From the NCBI RefSeq assembly GCF_016508255.1, contig NZ_JADVKT010000011.1:1-64000 (forward strand): a stretch of DNA of 64,000 nucleotides, given 5' to 3'. This DNA is from Acinetobacter calcoaceticus (lineage in GTDB: Bacteria > Pseudomonadota > Gammaproteobacteria > Pseudomonadales > Moraxellaceae). A model generated the notes under the pieces. That model was not told where the DNA came from, did not search any database, and was given only the letters and a program-made list of their open reading frames with translations. This document shows positions 1 to 8,396 of the stretch, piece after piece. The position numbers and the translations under genes were made by a program. Every line of letters starts with the position of its first letter. Position 1 is the stretch's first letter.

Positions 1-257
1 AGATATGTGTGAACCTACCAATATAAAGCCCTGGCTACTCTACGTTGCTGCTACGCCGTTGATTCTTTAATACAGTAAATTCTTAGCTTGGTATCTGCTC
101 CTCAAGCAACTTACTAAGCCGTGGCAGTCTTAATTACTTAAATTGGCTAACCCTATTTCTAATCTTAGCCAAAATAATTCTCTAAGCAGCCTTCTATAAA
201 ATGTAATTACACTTTTATTTTGCCCTAGCTAGAACGCGTAAGCTACTTACCACCTTT
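1..257. other. Non-coding left edge, nothing recognised
   Basis: No open reading frame of useful length and no tRNA- or rRNA-like sequence was seen in this AT-rich stretch. It may be the downstream region of a gene lying outside the window. Confidence 0.5.
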
Positions 258-454
258 ACGGGCTGTATTTTTGGCTACTGGCTGCTGCTATATAGATTTC
301 TTTCCCTAAATGGCCTTTTGAATATTAAAGTTATTAATTTGCTTAGGCTAAATTCAAATACATTGATTTATTTATATCTCATTGAAATTTATAATTAAAT
401 TTTCAAAAACCCCTTTACACGCTTGAAAAAACTGATATAGTACGTGTGTACAGC
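258..454 (+). repeat. Imperfect direct repeat, copy 1 (upstream region of the VF530 gene)
   Basis: This stretch is imperfectly repeated at about 836-1027. Shared blocks include the run around AAGTTATTAATTTGCTTAGG and the promoter-like end GATATAGTAC followed by TGTGT. It lies directly upstream of the VF530-like gene, so the duplicated unit is a promoter/leader region. The boundaries are approximate because the two copies have diverged. Confidence 0.7.
414..441 (+). promoter_or_regulatory. Predicted sigma70 promoter for the VF530-like gene
   Basis: A TTTACA -35 element (414-419) and a TATAGT -10 element (436-441) are separated by 16 bp. The VF530-like start codon lies about 75 bp downstream. 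The same arrangement recurs in the second copy of the repeat. Confidence 0.55.
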
Positions 455-518
455 TATTCTTTGGATTCCAACTAGCTCTGGTTATAATAATGGACTCCTA
501 AAATATTGTTGATCTATT

Positions 519-755
519 ATGAACGCCTCCAATGACCCTTTACACGGCAAAAAACTTGCTGACATTTTGGATGAATTATTGGATTACTACGGTGGATTTG
601 AAGGCTTAAGTCGTAAAATTGAAATTAGATGTTTTTGCATAGATCCAAGTGTTAAATCATCATTACGATTCTTACGTACCACACCATGGGCACGTGAAAA
701 AGTAGAAAACTTATATTTGTATGTGTTACGGCAAAAAGCAAAACAGAAATCGTAG
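519..755 (+). CDS. VF530-like small DNA-binding protein (DUF2132)
   Basis: This 78-aa protein has the features of the VF530/DUF2132 family: an N-terminal NDPLHG motif, a YYGG segment, a CF..DPSVKSSLRFLR core and a TPWAREKVE.LYL C-terminal motif. The family is a small helical fold annotated as DNA-binding from structural work on a Vibrio protein; its cellular role is poorly known. The length is normal for the family. It appears monocistronic, with a promoter at 414-441 and a hairpin just after the stop. The family assignment is firm, the function is not. Confidence 0.88.
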   Translation: MNASNDPLHGKKLADILDELLDYYGGFEGLSRKIEIRCFCIDPSVKSSLRFLRTTPWAREKVENLYLYVLRQKAKQKS

Positions 756-771
756 CCTCAGCATTTTAATT

Positions 772-791
772 AGTGGTGGACTACCACCACT
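772..791 (+). terminator. Hairpin after the VF530-like gene
   Basis: Perfect 8-bp arms (AGTGGTGG and CCACCACT) flank a 4-nt loop 17 nt after the stop codon. There is no clear U-tract, so it may be a weak or factor-assisted terminator. Confidence 0.5.
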
Positions 792-835
792 CTCCTAGAC
801 AAAAGTGAACCGAATTGCTTACAGCCACAGCCTTG

Positions 836-1027
836 CAAGCTGCATTTTTTAGCTACTGGCTGTCATACAGATTTCTTTTGCTAAACCTTTTGAACATCAA
901 AGTTATTAATTTGCTTAGGCTAAATTCGAACATACCGATTATTCCATAAACTATTAAAAATTAATTAAAAATTTTAAAAACAACCTTTACATACACATAA
1001 AAATGATATAGTACATGTGTGCAGCTT
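836..1027 (+). repeat. Imperfect direct repeat, copy 2
   Basis: This is the second copy of the 258-454 sequence. It keeps the promoter elements but is followed by no VF530-like reading frame. It may be a remnant of a tandem gene duplication whose coding part was lost, or the promoter of a small RNA. Confidence 0.7.
986..1012 (+). promoter_or_regulatory. Predicted promoter in repeat copy 2
   Basis: TTTACA (986-991) and TATAGT (1007-1012) are separated by 15 bp and match the promoter of copy 1. Transcription would start near 1019 and run toward a hairpin at 1103-1135. Confidence 0.45.
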
Positions 1028-1140
1028 TTATTTAAATTTAACCCAAAACAATTAAAAAACTTATCCTAAACCGCAAAGGTTTATAGCTACATTTTTGTTC
1101 CAAAGAAACAATCTGCTTTATACAGACTGTTTCTTACTTG
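1019..1140 (+). ncRNA. Candidate small RNA from the duplicated promoter
   Basis: No convincing protein is encoded here, but the region has a plausible promoter (986-1012). It ends in a hairpin with arms AAGAAACA (1103-1110) and TGTTTCTT (1128-1135), followed by a short U-poor tail. This would give a transcript of about 115-120 nt. The RNA is inferred only from promoter plus hairpin. Confidence 0.3.
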
Positions 1141-1162
1141 GTTATATATTCAAGGTAACAAG

Positions 1163-1588
1163 TTATTCATCATATGCGGAAGGTTTATTCTCTGCCTTCC
1201 ATTTTGTTTCAGCTTTTGTATTTGGTAAAGGTGGTTTAAACCCATTAATTGTCCATAATTCAAATGAGGTTTCATTCACGTGTAATTCCCAGCGATATCC
1301 TCTTTCTTGAACATAAGGATTCAAAATCTGAGTACAACCGTTTAAGAATTGTTGTTGAGCCTCTGGTGAAGTGATTGAGCGAGCAATATGATCAATCGCA
1401 ATTCGGACAAAATCGTTGCTCTCTTGTCCACCGATATAACAAGTTGAAGCAGTAATCGGATGGTAAAAAACATTCACATAAAATTTTGGTAAGAAAGACG
1501 AATAAAGCTGTGTAATGTTTTGTGCAAGCTGTTGCTTATCTTCATCACTAAATGCATTTTCAGGATGGTATATTTTCCACATTGGCAT
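1163..1588 (-). CDS. Tautomerase family protein (cis-CaaD/oxalocrotonate tautomerase-like)
   Basis: This 141-aa protein starts Met-Pro-Met-Trp, which would expose the catalytic N-terminal proline typical of the tautomerase superfamily after Met removal. Length and sequence (YH...FYVNVFYHP..., WELHVNETSFELWTINGF) fit the 4-oxalocrotonate-tautomerase-like proteins of about 140 aa (Tautomerase_3), related to cis-3-chloroacrylic acid dehalogenase. The start is supported by GAGGAA 6 nt upstream. The substrate is unknown. It follows the SDR gene on the same strand by 42 nt, so the two may form an operon controlled by the HxlR operators at 2433-2489. Confidence 0.8.
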   Translation of the reverse strand: MPMWKIYHPENAFSDEDKQQLAQNITQLYSSFLPKFYVNVFYHPITASTCYIGGQESNDFVRIAIDHIARSITSPEAQQQFLNGCTQILNPYVQERGYRWELHVNETSFELWTINGFKPPLPNTKAETKWKAENKPSAYDE

Positions 1589-1630
1589 ATCAAATTCCTC
1601 TTGTTAAATTAAAAATATATTCACACTGAC

Positions 1631-2413
1631 TTATAAATAACGTGACGGGATTGCACTTGACTGAGTTAGCCCTTTAACTAAAACATGTCGTGAAGCTTCA
1701 TATTGCTCCCATAACGATACATCTTCTAAATTTGGGAAAATTAGATCTTCTCCCCGATCTAAGGCGATCAATCCGATCTCAACCAATGTTTCTGGTTGCA
1801 TAAACAATGCTTCAGGAAATGGTGCAGTGGTCTCACCAAAGAATTCCGTTTTCACGGGTCCAGGCATGATGACTTGAACATTAACAGCCGAAGATTTTAA
1901 TTCCGCTTGTAAGGCTTTCGAAAAATTTAGAACATATGCTTTAGAGCCACTATATGCACCAGCCCCAGCAACAGGCATTACAGCCAGAATAGAACCGACA
2001 TTAATAATATGACCTGATTGCTGCTGGCTAAAACGTTTAGCTGCAACCAAAGATAGTTCCGTTAATGCAATTACGTTTACCTGCAACATCTGAACAACCG
2101 ATTCGGGATTGACCAGTTGATTTGTTCCTAGAGCACCTAAACCCGCACAATTTACAATCATGTCTAATTGCTCAATATCAGCAATACGACGACAGACCTG
2201 TTTCAAACCAATTGGGTTTGCTAAATCGGCAACAATGATCTCCACGTTTTTTGAATACTTTTGCTTTATTTCAAATGCTAATTTATGAAGTCGCTCCTCA
2301 CGACGTGCAACTAGTACTAAATTATATCCTCGGCTTGCCAGTTGATTCGCATAGGCTGCACCGATCCCAGAAGATGCTCCTGTTACTAAAGCAGTTTTGT
2401 CTGTTAGCGTCAT
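1631..2413 (-). CDS. SDR family short-chain dehydrogenase/reductase
   Basis: This 260-aa classical SDR has a Rossmann nucleotide-binding motif TGASSGIG near residue 12, an NCAG-type motif near residue 88 and the catalytic YxxxK as YSGSK near residue 155. The Arg-rich segment after strand 2 (ARREER) suggests NADP(H) preference. The substrate cannot be told from sequence. It is divergent from an HxlR regulator with two palindromic operator-like sites between them, so it is probably induced by a small reactive or electrophilic molecule through that regulator. Confidence 0.88.
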   Translation of the reverse strand: MTLTDKTALVTGASSGIGAAYANQLASRGYNLVLVARREERLHKLAFEIKQKYSKNVEIIVADLANPIGLKQVCRRIADIEQLDMIVNCAGLGALGTNQLVNPESVVQMLQVNVIALTELSLVAAKRFSQQQSGHIINVGSILAVMPVAGAGAYSGSKAYVLNFSKALQAELKSSAVNVQVIMPGPVKTEFFGETTAPFPEALFMQPETLVEIGLIALDRGEDLIFPNLEDVSLWEQYEASRHVLVKGLTQSSAIPSRYL

Positions 2414-2432
2414 ATTTTTATATCCTCAATAG

Positions 2433-2489
2433 TAACTCTTATAATTAGAGTTATTGTGTTTTGAGTTTATAGCTCTTATAATTAGAGTT
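2433..2489. promoter_or_regulatory. Two HxlR operator-like palindromes
   Basis: Site 1 (2433-2453) has perfect 7-bp arms TAACTCT and AGAGTTA around TATAATT. Site 2 (2471-2489) repeats the same core as AGCTCT-TATAATT-AGAGTT. They occupy the SDR/HxlR intergenic region, site 1 lying 20 bp from the SDR start. Two near-identical palindromes between a regulator and its divergent target strongly suggest autoregulated operators. Confidence 0.75.
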
Positions 2490-2555
2490 GTAAATATAAA
2501 ATTTCAGAATTTAATTATTTGTTTGAAATAATAGAAAATCTTTTTGGAGTTCTTA

Positions 2556-3077
2556 ATGAAATCGAATGACTTTGATGGTATGAACTGCCCAATCGCCAAA
2601 GTAATGAGTCTTTTAAATGACCGTTGGGGTGTCTTGATCATGCGTGATCTATTCTTAGGGTTACGAAGATATGATGAGCTTAAAAAGTCGACAAATATTA
2701 CTCATGCGACCCTTTCTGATCGACTGAAAGTATTAGAAAAAAATGAACTTATTGAAAAAAAAATGTATCAAGTAAAACCCGAACGTTACGAATATATTCC
2801 GACATCTAAAGGTCAAAAAATAGGTTTGGTTATTTTAATGATGCTGCAATTGGGAAATAATTTTGATGAAGAAGAACAAATTTCTCCACAACTTATGGCC
2901 GTTGAAAAAAGCAGTAATGCGCCCATTTCCTTGGCAATTATTCGCTCAGAAACTCAAGAAGTGATTCATCCCAATCAAATTATGATTACCCCAGGACCAG
3001 CAGCTGATGAAACAACGCTCTGGCGATTCGAGCAAGCCAAAAAACATCAATTTATTTCTACAGAAAGTGATAATTAA
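2556..3077 (+). CDS. HxlR family winged-helix transcriptional regulator
   Basis: This 173-aa protein has the HxlR/MarR-like wHTH layout: NCPIAKVMSLLNDRWGVLIM at the N-terminus, then RYDELKK, THATLSDRLKVLE (recognition helix) and the wing with RYEYIPT. The cysteine at residue 9 is the position used for redox or electrophile sensing in several HxlR proteins (known for the family, inferred here). The ATG at 2556 is chosen over an upstream in-frame TTG at 2544 because GGAG lies 6 nt before it. The C-terminal extension of about 60 aa is longer than in minimal HxlR proteins. It probably represses the divergent SDR and itself. Confidence 0.87.
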   Translation: MKSNDFDGMNCPIAKVMSLLNDRWGVLIMRDLFLGLRRYDELKKSTNITHATLSDRLKVLEKNELIEKKMYQVKPERYEYIPTSKGQKIGLVILMMLQLGNNFDEEEQISPQLMAVEKSSNAPISLAIIRSETQEVIHPNQIMITPGPAADETTLWRFEQAKKHQFISTESDN

Positions 3078-3174
3078 GTTTAATATTTAAACTATTTACT
3101 TAATAAACATATACATCCTTTTCATCAATTTTATTTTACTTTTACTATAAATCCCTAAGTTCAAGTGATTACAC

Positions 3175-5436
3175 ATGACTAAAAGAACAATAAATATTTA
3201 TGGAGCCAGACAAAATAACCTTAAAAATATTTCATTAAAAATCCCAAAACATGAAATTGTTGTCTTTACTGGTGTCTCTGGCTCAGGTAAATCTTCTTTA
3301 GTTTTTGAAACGATTGGCGCCGAAGCTCAAAGACAAATTAATGAAACTCAAGATAGTTTTGTACGCAACCGTTTACAGCATTTTGGCGTGGCTGACGTTG
3401 ATAAAATTGAGAATTTAAATGTACCTGTCATTATTAATCAAAAGCGTTTAACGGGTAACATCCGCTCAACCGTTGCAACAATTACAGATATTTACGCCAA
3501 TCTTCGCTTATTATTTTCACGTATGGGCGAACCGTTTGTTGGATATTCGAATGTTTTTTCTTTTAATCATCCCAATGGCATGTGTCCACAATGCGAAGGT
3601 ATTGGTTTAGAACAAACGATTGATATTTATAAAATATTAGATTTAGATAAATCTTTAAATGAAGAAGGTGCTATCAATTTTCCTACCTATCAACCTACAG
3701 CATGGCGTTGGACTCGATATGCAGATTCAGGTTATTTCGATTTAGATAAAAAATTAAAAGATTATAGTGAAAAAGAATGGGACTTGTTGTTGTATGCCCC
3801 TCAGCACAAACCTTTGAATCCAACAAGTAAATGGAGAAAAACTGCACTTTACGAAGGATTAGTGTCCAGATTTGAACGTAACTTTTTAAAAGGAGAAACA
3901 CGGGAAAGAAATCGTTATGGGAATAAGCTTGAGCAGATTATTACAACCAAAGAATGTTCTTTATGCAAAGGCCAACGGCTTAATCAAAAATCTTTATCTT
4001 GTAAGATTAACGGTAAAAATATTGCTGAATGTATAGCTCTATCTGTATCAATGCTTTTAGAGTTTATAGAGTCCATAAAAAGTGAGAAATTTGAAACCGT
4101 TTTACATGAGCTCATTAATAAGCTGAGCAACTTAAACTTAGTTGGTCTCAGTTACTTAAACCTTAATCGTGTGAGCAATACATTATCAGGCGGTGAATCA
4201 CAACGAATCAAGATGGTTAAACATTTGGGTAATAGTCTAGTTGATTTACTCTACATTTTTGACGAGCCAAGTATTGGGCTGCATCCAAAAGATTTAGATA
4301 ATATTATTAAAATCATTCAAAAGATTAGAGATAAAGGAAATAGTGTTTTACTGGTTGAACATGACCCTGATCTTATTAGAACAGCTGACCATGTCATTGA
4401 TATGGGGCCTCTTTCTGGTGTCAATGGTGGTCAAATTATTTACCAAGGGACTTTCACAGAGTTAAAGAACTCATCAGGTTTAACAGGCCAGTTTTTTAGA
4501 AGACCAAATGTCTATAAGAAAACACCACGCATTCGTTGTGAATGGATTTCGATTAAAAATGCCCATTTATTCAATCTAAAAAATATTGATGTCGATATTC
4601 CCAAAAATTGTCTAAGCGTGATTACAGGCGTTGCGGGTTCTGGAAAAAGTACGTTAATCAGTAAAGTCTTACCGCAACAATATCCTGAAACAAAAGTGAT
4701 TGATCAATCTGCAATTACTGCAAGCATCCGGTCAAATTTACTAACCTATCTAGACCTTCTTGATCCGATTCGTCAACTATTTGCAAAAGCAAATAAAGTG
4801 AGTGCTAAGCTCTTTAGTTTTAACAGCGAAGGTGCCTGTCCTCAATGTAAAGGATCAGGTATCGAGAAAATTGAACTCGCATTTTTAGATGATGTTGAAA
4901 TGACATGCGATCTTTGTCACGGCTCAGGATACGCCCCAGAGGTGCTAAAGTATCACTATAAAGGTAAAAACATTGCTGAAATCTTGAAAATGACTGTTAC
5001 AGAAGCCAGTCACTTTTTTGAAGATCGTAATTTGCAACAGCAATTTAATTCATTGGTAAGTTTGGGGTTAGACTATATTGCAATTGGCCAACGCTTAAAT
5101 ACTTTTTCCGGTGGCGAGCGGCAAAGATTAAAACTCTCAAAAGAATTTAATGAAACAGATAATATTTTTGTATTAGATGAGCCGAGTACAGGCTTACACC
5201 CTTCTGATACTGAAAAATTGATTAGTTTATTAAATAGCTTAGTTGAAAAAGGCAATACGATCATCGTTATAGAACATAATTTAGATATCATTAGCCAAGC
5301 AGATTGGATTATTGATATTGGTCCATTAGCTGGTGACAAAGGTGGTGAATTGGTGTTCTCTGGAACTGTTAATAGTTTGCTCTCAGCAGAAAAATCATTC
5401 ACTGGCCACTATTTGAAAAAGTATCTAGAGCTGTAA
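3175..5436 (+). CDS. UvrA-like excinuclease ATPase subunit (short UvrA paralogue)
   Basis: This 753-aa protein carries two ABC ATPase modules: Walker A GVSGSGKSSL (about residue 33), signature LSGGESQRI (about 337) and Walker B FDEPSIGLHP, then GVAGSGKSTL (about 482), FSGGERQRL (about 643) and LDEPSTGLHP. Zinc-binding CxxC motifs (CPQCEG, CSLCKG, CPQCKG, CDLCHG) are present. It is about 190 residues shorter than housekeeping UvrA (about 940), as in UvrA2/DrrC-type paralogues that lack or reduce the UvrB-binding region. Such paralogues have been tied to DNA-lesion or drug tolerance. It is not the main uvrA. It follows the HxlR gene by 97 bp and may be read from its own promoter. Confidence 0.87.
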   Translation: MTKRTINIYGARQNNLKNISLKIPKHEIVVFTGVSGSGKSSLVFETIGAEAQRQINETQDSFVRNRLQHFGVADVDKIENLNVPVIINQKRLTGNIRSTVATITDIYANLRLLFSRMGEPFVGYSNVFSFNHPNGMCPQCEGIGLEQTIDIYKILDLDKSLNEEGAINFPTYQPTAWRWTRYADSGYFDLDKKLKDYSEKEWDLLLYAPQHKPLNPTSKWRKTALYEGLVSRFERNFLKGETRERNRYGNKLEQIITTKECSLCKGQRLNQKSLSCKINGKNIAECIALSVSMLLEFIESIKSEKFETVLHELINKLSNLNLVGLSYLNLNRVSNTLSGGESQRIKMVKHLGNSLVDLLYIFDEPSIGLHPKDLDNIIKIIQKIRDKGNSVLLVEHDPDLIRTADHVIDMGPLSGVNGGQIIYQGTFTELKNSSGLTGQFFRRPNVYKKTPRIRCEWISIKNAHLFNLKNIDVDIPKNCLSVITGVAGSGKSTLISKVLPQQYPETKVIDQSAITASIRSNLLTYLDLLDPIRQLFAKANKVSAKLFSFNSEGACPQCKGSGIEKIELAFLDDVEMTCDLCHGSGYAPEVLKYHYKGKNIAEILKMTVTEASHFFEDRNLQQQFNSLVSLGLDYIAIGQRLNTFSGGERQRLKLSKEFNETDNIFVLDEPSTGLHPSDTEKLISLLNSLVEKGNTIIVIEHNLDIISQADWIIDIGPLAGDKGGELVFSGTVNSLLSAEKSFTGHYLKKYLEL

Positions 5437-5559
5437 CAATCTGAATGCCTAGCTTGGCACAATCAGTTTTTTAAAATGTGAGAGTCAGATCGACTCTCAC
5501 ACCAATTGCAGTAAGAAATACTCAAGCAATCTCTCCCGCTCATTCACTTGTAGATAGCC

Positions 5560-6870
5560 TTATGACCGATACTTGGCCTGAATCATTAGCATGATAATAA
5601 CGAACAACGAAGGTATTGCAGCAATCACAAATAAATGGGTAATGACCAGAAATTGAGAAAGATAGCCACCAAATAACGGACCAATGACCGAACCCAAACG
5701 GGCAATCCCAATACTCCAGCCCACACCAGTGGTACGAAGTGAAACTGGGTAATAACTCGCAGACAGCGCATTAATGGCAGGTTGCCCGCCCACAATCGCA
5801 AAGCCCGCAATGAAAATGATGATGAATAATAAAACAATATGGCTAACAGCATAGCCAATTAAAGCAACACTAATCACTGCAACAAAAAAAACAGGAATTA
5901 ATACTTTATAAAATCCAGTCTTATCGATTTTAAGGCCCATCACGATACTACCGATCGTACCGCCTAATTGTAGAGTTGAGCCGATCATCAATGCCTGATT
6001 TAATGACAGCCCTGACTCTTTGGACAAAGTCGGTAGCCAGTTCGCCAGAAAATAGAGACTGATCATGTTTAAAATACTGATGATCCAAATGGAATAGGTA
6101 AAAAATGCACGCTTATTTTTAAATAACTCAAGCGGTGACTTCTTAACCTGAACTTCAGTTGTATTGATGATTTTCATCTCTGAATTAAATGTTAATGCAG
6201 GATAAAATTTCTTTAACCAAAACAAAATTTGGGGGGTATTTTTGCTATTTTCACTTAAAAAATATAAAGACTCTGGCAGCTTAAAGAATGTGATAAAGAA
6301 AATAATTAAAGGAACAATACCGCCAAAATAGAAAATCGCCTGCCATCCTCCCCAAGGAACTAATAAGGCAGATATACCTCCTCCCAACATTGCCCCGACC
6401 GTATAACCACAAGAAATGACCATCATGGTGAAAATACGAGATTTATATGGAACAATTTCGGAGCTATAAGCCATAACATTTGGCATGATACCTCCTAAAA
6501 AAATTCCTGTAACAAAACGGATTGCAGTCAATTGCTCAATATTGCCGACATGTGGTGTTACCAGCATCAATATAGAGAACATAAAGGTTGAGATTAGTAG
6601 GATTGGACGGCGGCCAAAACGATCAGAAAGTGAACTTAATAAAAATGATCCGACAAACAAACCAAATAAGCTGGCGCTAAACACAACGCCTAACATGGTT
6701 TTATGAACGCCCCATTCTTCAATAATCATTGGGGCTGCGTAAGCCATGGACTGAATGTCATACCCATCCATAATCATCAGCAATAAACAGGTGAACAGAA
6801 TAAATTTCTGATAACGTCCAACTTTGTGCTGATTGATCAAATCACTTAATGCAACTTCTTTCATGGTCAT
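5560..6870 (-). CDS. MFS transporter, aromatic acid:H+ symporter (AAHS) family
   Basis: This 436-aa protein with about 12 predicted transmembrane segments shows the AAHS hallmarks: a DGYDIQSMAYAAP segment in the first helix (DG[YF]D motif), a DRFGRRP loop between TM2 and TM3, and NALSASYYPVSLRTTGVGW near the end. PcaK and BenK relatives import benzoate-type acids. The ATG at 6870 (GGAGAAAG just upstream) is preferred to a TTG eight codons earlier. No catabolic genes adjoin it, so the substrate is unassigned. Confidence 0.85.
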   Translation of the reverse strand: MTMKEVALSDLINQHKVGRYQKFILFTCLLLMIMDGYDIQSMAYAAPMIIEEWGVHKTMLGVVFSASLFGLFVGSFLLSSLSDRFGRRPILLISTFMFSILMLVTPHVGNIEQLTAIRFVTGIFLGGIMPNVMAYSSEIVPYKSRIFTMMVISCGYTVGAMLGGGISALLVPWGGWQAIFYFGGIVPLIIFFITFFKLPESLYFLSENSKNTPQILFWLKKFYPALTFNSEMKIINTTEVQVKKSPLELFKNKRAFFTYSIWIISILNMISLYFLANWLPTLSKESGLSLNQALMIGSTLQLGGTIGSIVMGLKIDKTGFYKVLIPVFFVAVISVALIGYAVSHIVLLFIIIFIAGFAIVGGQPAINALSASYYPVSLRTTGVGWSIGIARLGSVIGPLFGGYLSQFLVITHLFVIAAIPSLFVIIMLMIQAKYRS

Positions 6871-7053
6871 CCTTTCTCCATGTTGCGCTTTCAATTATTT
6901 TCATTTTAATTATGTTATTCATAATCAATTTACGATTATCGTAAAACAAAATAGCAATATTAGCCCCCAAAAGTCAAAATATTAACTTTTCGGTTCATCG
7001 CACGGCGCTTATGCTCTACTCATCGCATCAAATTTTTAAATTAACTTTTATAT

Positions 7054-7608
7054 TCAAATACTTGATTTAAAAAACTGCTCTAGCACCAGATCCCTTTCTT
7101 CCAAACTATTGGAACTTAAAAACTGGAACATCAAACCATCGATTAGGTTTAACACCATGCTGGCATCTGGTTTTATTGCATAAGTTTCTAGACTAAAAAT
7201 CAGATCGAAAATCTCATGAAGTAGCCATTTTCGATATTCAACTACCATGCGGTAACTCTGCGAATAAACGAGTTTAATTTCAAATATGGCTTTTAACAGC
7301 AAATGATACGGGCTATTAAAACAGACATGTAAACGTACAATTTCTTTGAGTTTGTCACTTGAAGTGTAGTAGCGGTTTGAATAAATGATCGCTAGCACTT
7401 CTTCTTTAAGGAGTCTCTTTTGAAAGACGATACACATTTCAATCAGGCGCTCTTTGGACTGAAAATAATGATAAAAAGTGCTTTTGGTTATTTCGGACTC
7501 TTTCACAATCAGGTCTATTCCCGCTGTGTGGAAACCATGAGTGGTAAATAAGTGTATAGCCGTTTGGACGACCTTTAGTTTTTTGGAAGAGATTTCTAAA
7601 TGTGGCAT
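7054..7608 (-). CDS. TetR family transcriptional regulator, paralogue A
   Basis: This 184-aa protein starts MPHLEISSKK; the open frame extends 31 codons upstream but without similarity to its paralogue, which starts at the same Met. An N-terminal HTH is visible (about residues 10-55: AIHLFTTHGFHTAGIDLI...TKSTFYHYFQSKERLIE). The C-terminal domain of about 125 aa should bind ligand. It is clearly paralogous to the TetR at 61277-61825, with about two thirds of residues identical by eye. Both are divergent from a C4-like structured RNA. The target is unknown. Confidence 0.88.
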   Translation of the reverse strand: MPHLEISSKKLKVVQTAIHLFTTHGFHTAGIDLIVKESEITKSTFYHYFQSKERLIEMCIVFQKRLLKEEVLAIIYSNRYYTSSDKLKEIVRLHVCFNSPYHLLLKAIFEIKLVYSQSYRMVVEYRKWLLHEIFDLIFSLETYAIKPDASMVLNLIDGLMFQFLSSNSLEERDLVLEQFFKSSI

Positions 7609-7849
7609 AGTTTTTCCGTTATAAATTCTTGTTGTTTCTAAAAGAGATACTTTTTTAGGAGAAAAAAAGGCATAGCAAAGCCGTAAGACTGTGCTTGGCA
7701 CATCTCAAGTTTTATTGTTGATGCAAGTTTTTTGAGCCGTAATGACTTAAAGCCTGAAAACCCTAAAGGTTATCAAGCTGCTTTAAATTTTTAAGTTGTG
7801 TCGTTATAGCTTTTGGCAATGGTTGCCAAGAAATTATGGATGAGCAAAG

Positions 7850-8130
7850 CCAACTCCTTATATATGGAGTTCTGCCAGAGCATAAAATTATGGTGGCAGA
7901 ACGGAAGAAGGTTAGCAGACTGGTTTCGACTCCAGCACACCCGAGGGTGTCCCTCTCCCGTCCTACCGCTACGGGAGGGAACTGGGAGTGCGCGCACAAA
8001 ACTATTCCTCAGAAGAAATAATCCTGATGCGGTCGAAACAAACGGTCTGCTAAAACCGACTGGCGATGTAGGCCAGCCCGCAAATGGTAATCTCAGATAT
8101 TTAAGGTGTCAATGTAAAATTGGCTAGAAA
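7850..8130 (+). ncRNA. C4-antisense-like structured RNA, copy 1
   Basis: A long closing stem pairs 7912-7920 with 8045-8053 (TTAGCAGAC/GTCTGCTAA), continued by 7923-7930 with 8032-8039 (GTTTCGAC/GTCGAAAC). Inside are hairpins ACACC/GGTGT (7937-7950) and CTCCCG/CGGGAG around 7954-7977. A 5' hairpin has arms TTCTGCCA/TGGCAGAA. Five base pairs covary with the second copy at 62079-62360, direct evidence that structure is conserved. A. baumannii is reported to have a multicopy sRNA class resembling phage C4 antisense RNA, and I assign it there. Ends are approximate; the mature RNA is probably shorter. An overlapping 104-codon frame is not considered real. Confidence 0.7.
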
Positions 8131-8396
8131 TTATTTAAATAGTTATTATTTTTCATTCAATTACATATTTAAGGAAACTCTTAAGTAATATTTACAATCT
8201 GCTTTTATATCATTAAGTTAAAGTTTAAAGTTATAGAGACCTAAGGTCTGGTTTGGTTCATATTAAATAAGAATGAATAAATAAAAATGAGCAATTACTC
8301 TTATGCCTAATCTAAGTATTCAGTATAAAATTATAACCTAATCGACCATCTTATAAATTAGGCCGCGTCATATACTTAAAGCGATAAGAGCAAAAA

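Noticed and set aside
1095..1310. 71-codon + strand frame
   Set aside because: It overlaps the tautomerase gene in antisense and has no similarity or ribosome-binding site.
3175..5436. Housekeeping uvrA
   Set aside because: About 190 residues too short; treated as a UvrA-like paralogue.
7813..8127. 104-codon frame and a second frame across the C4-like RNA
   Set aside because: It overlaps the structured RNA; between the two RNA copies substitutions preserve base pairs, not the peptide, and the peptide shows no recognisable family.
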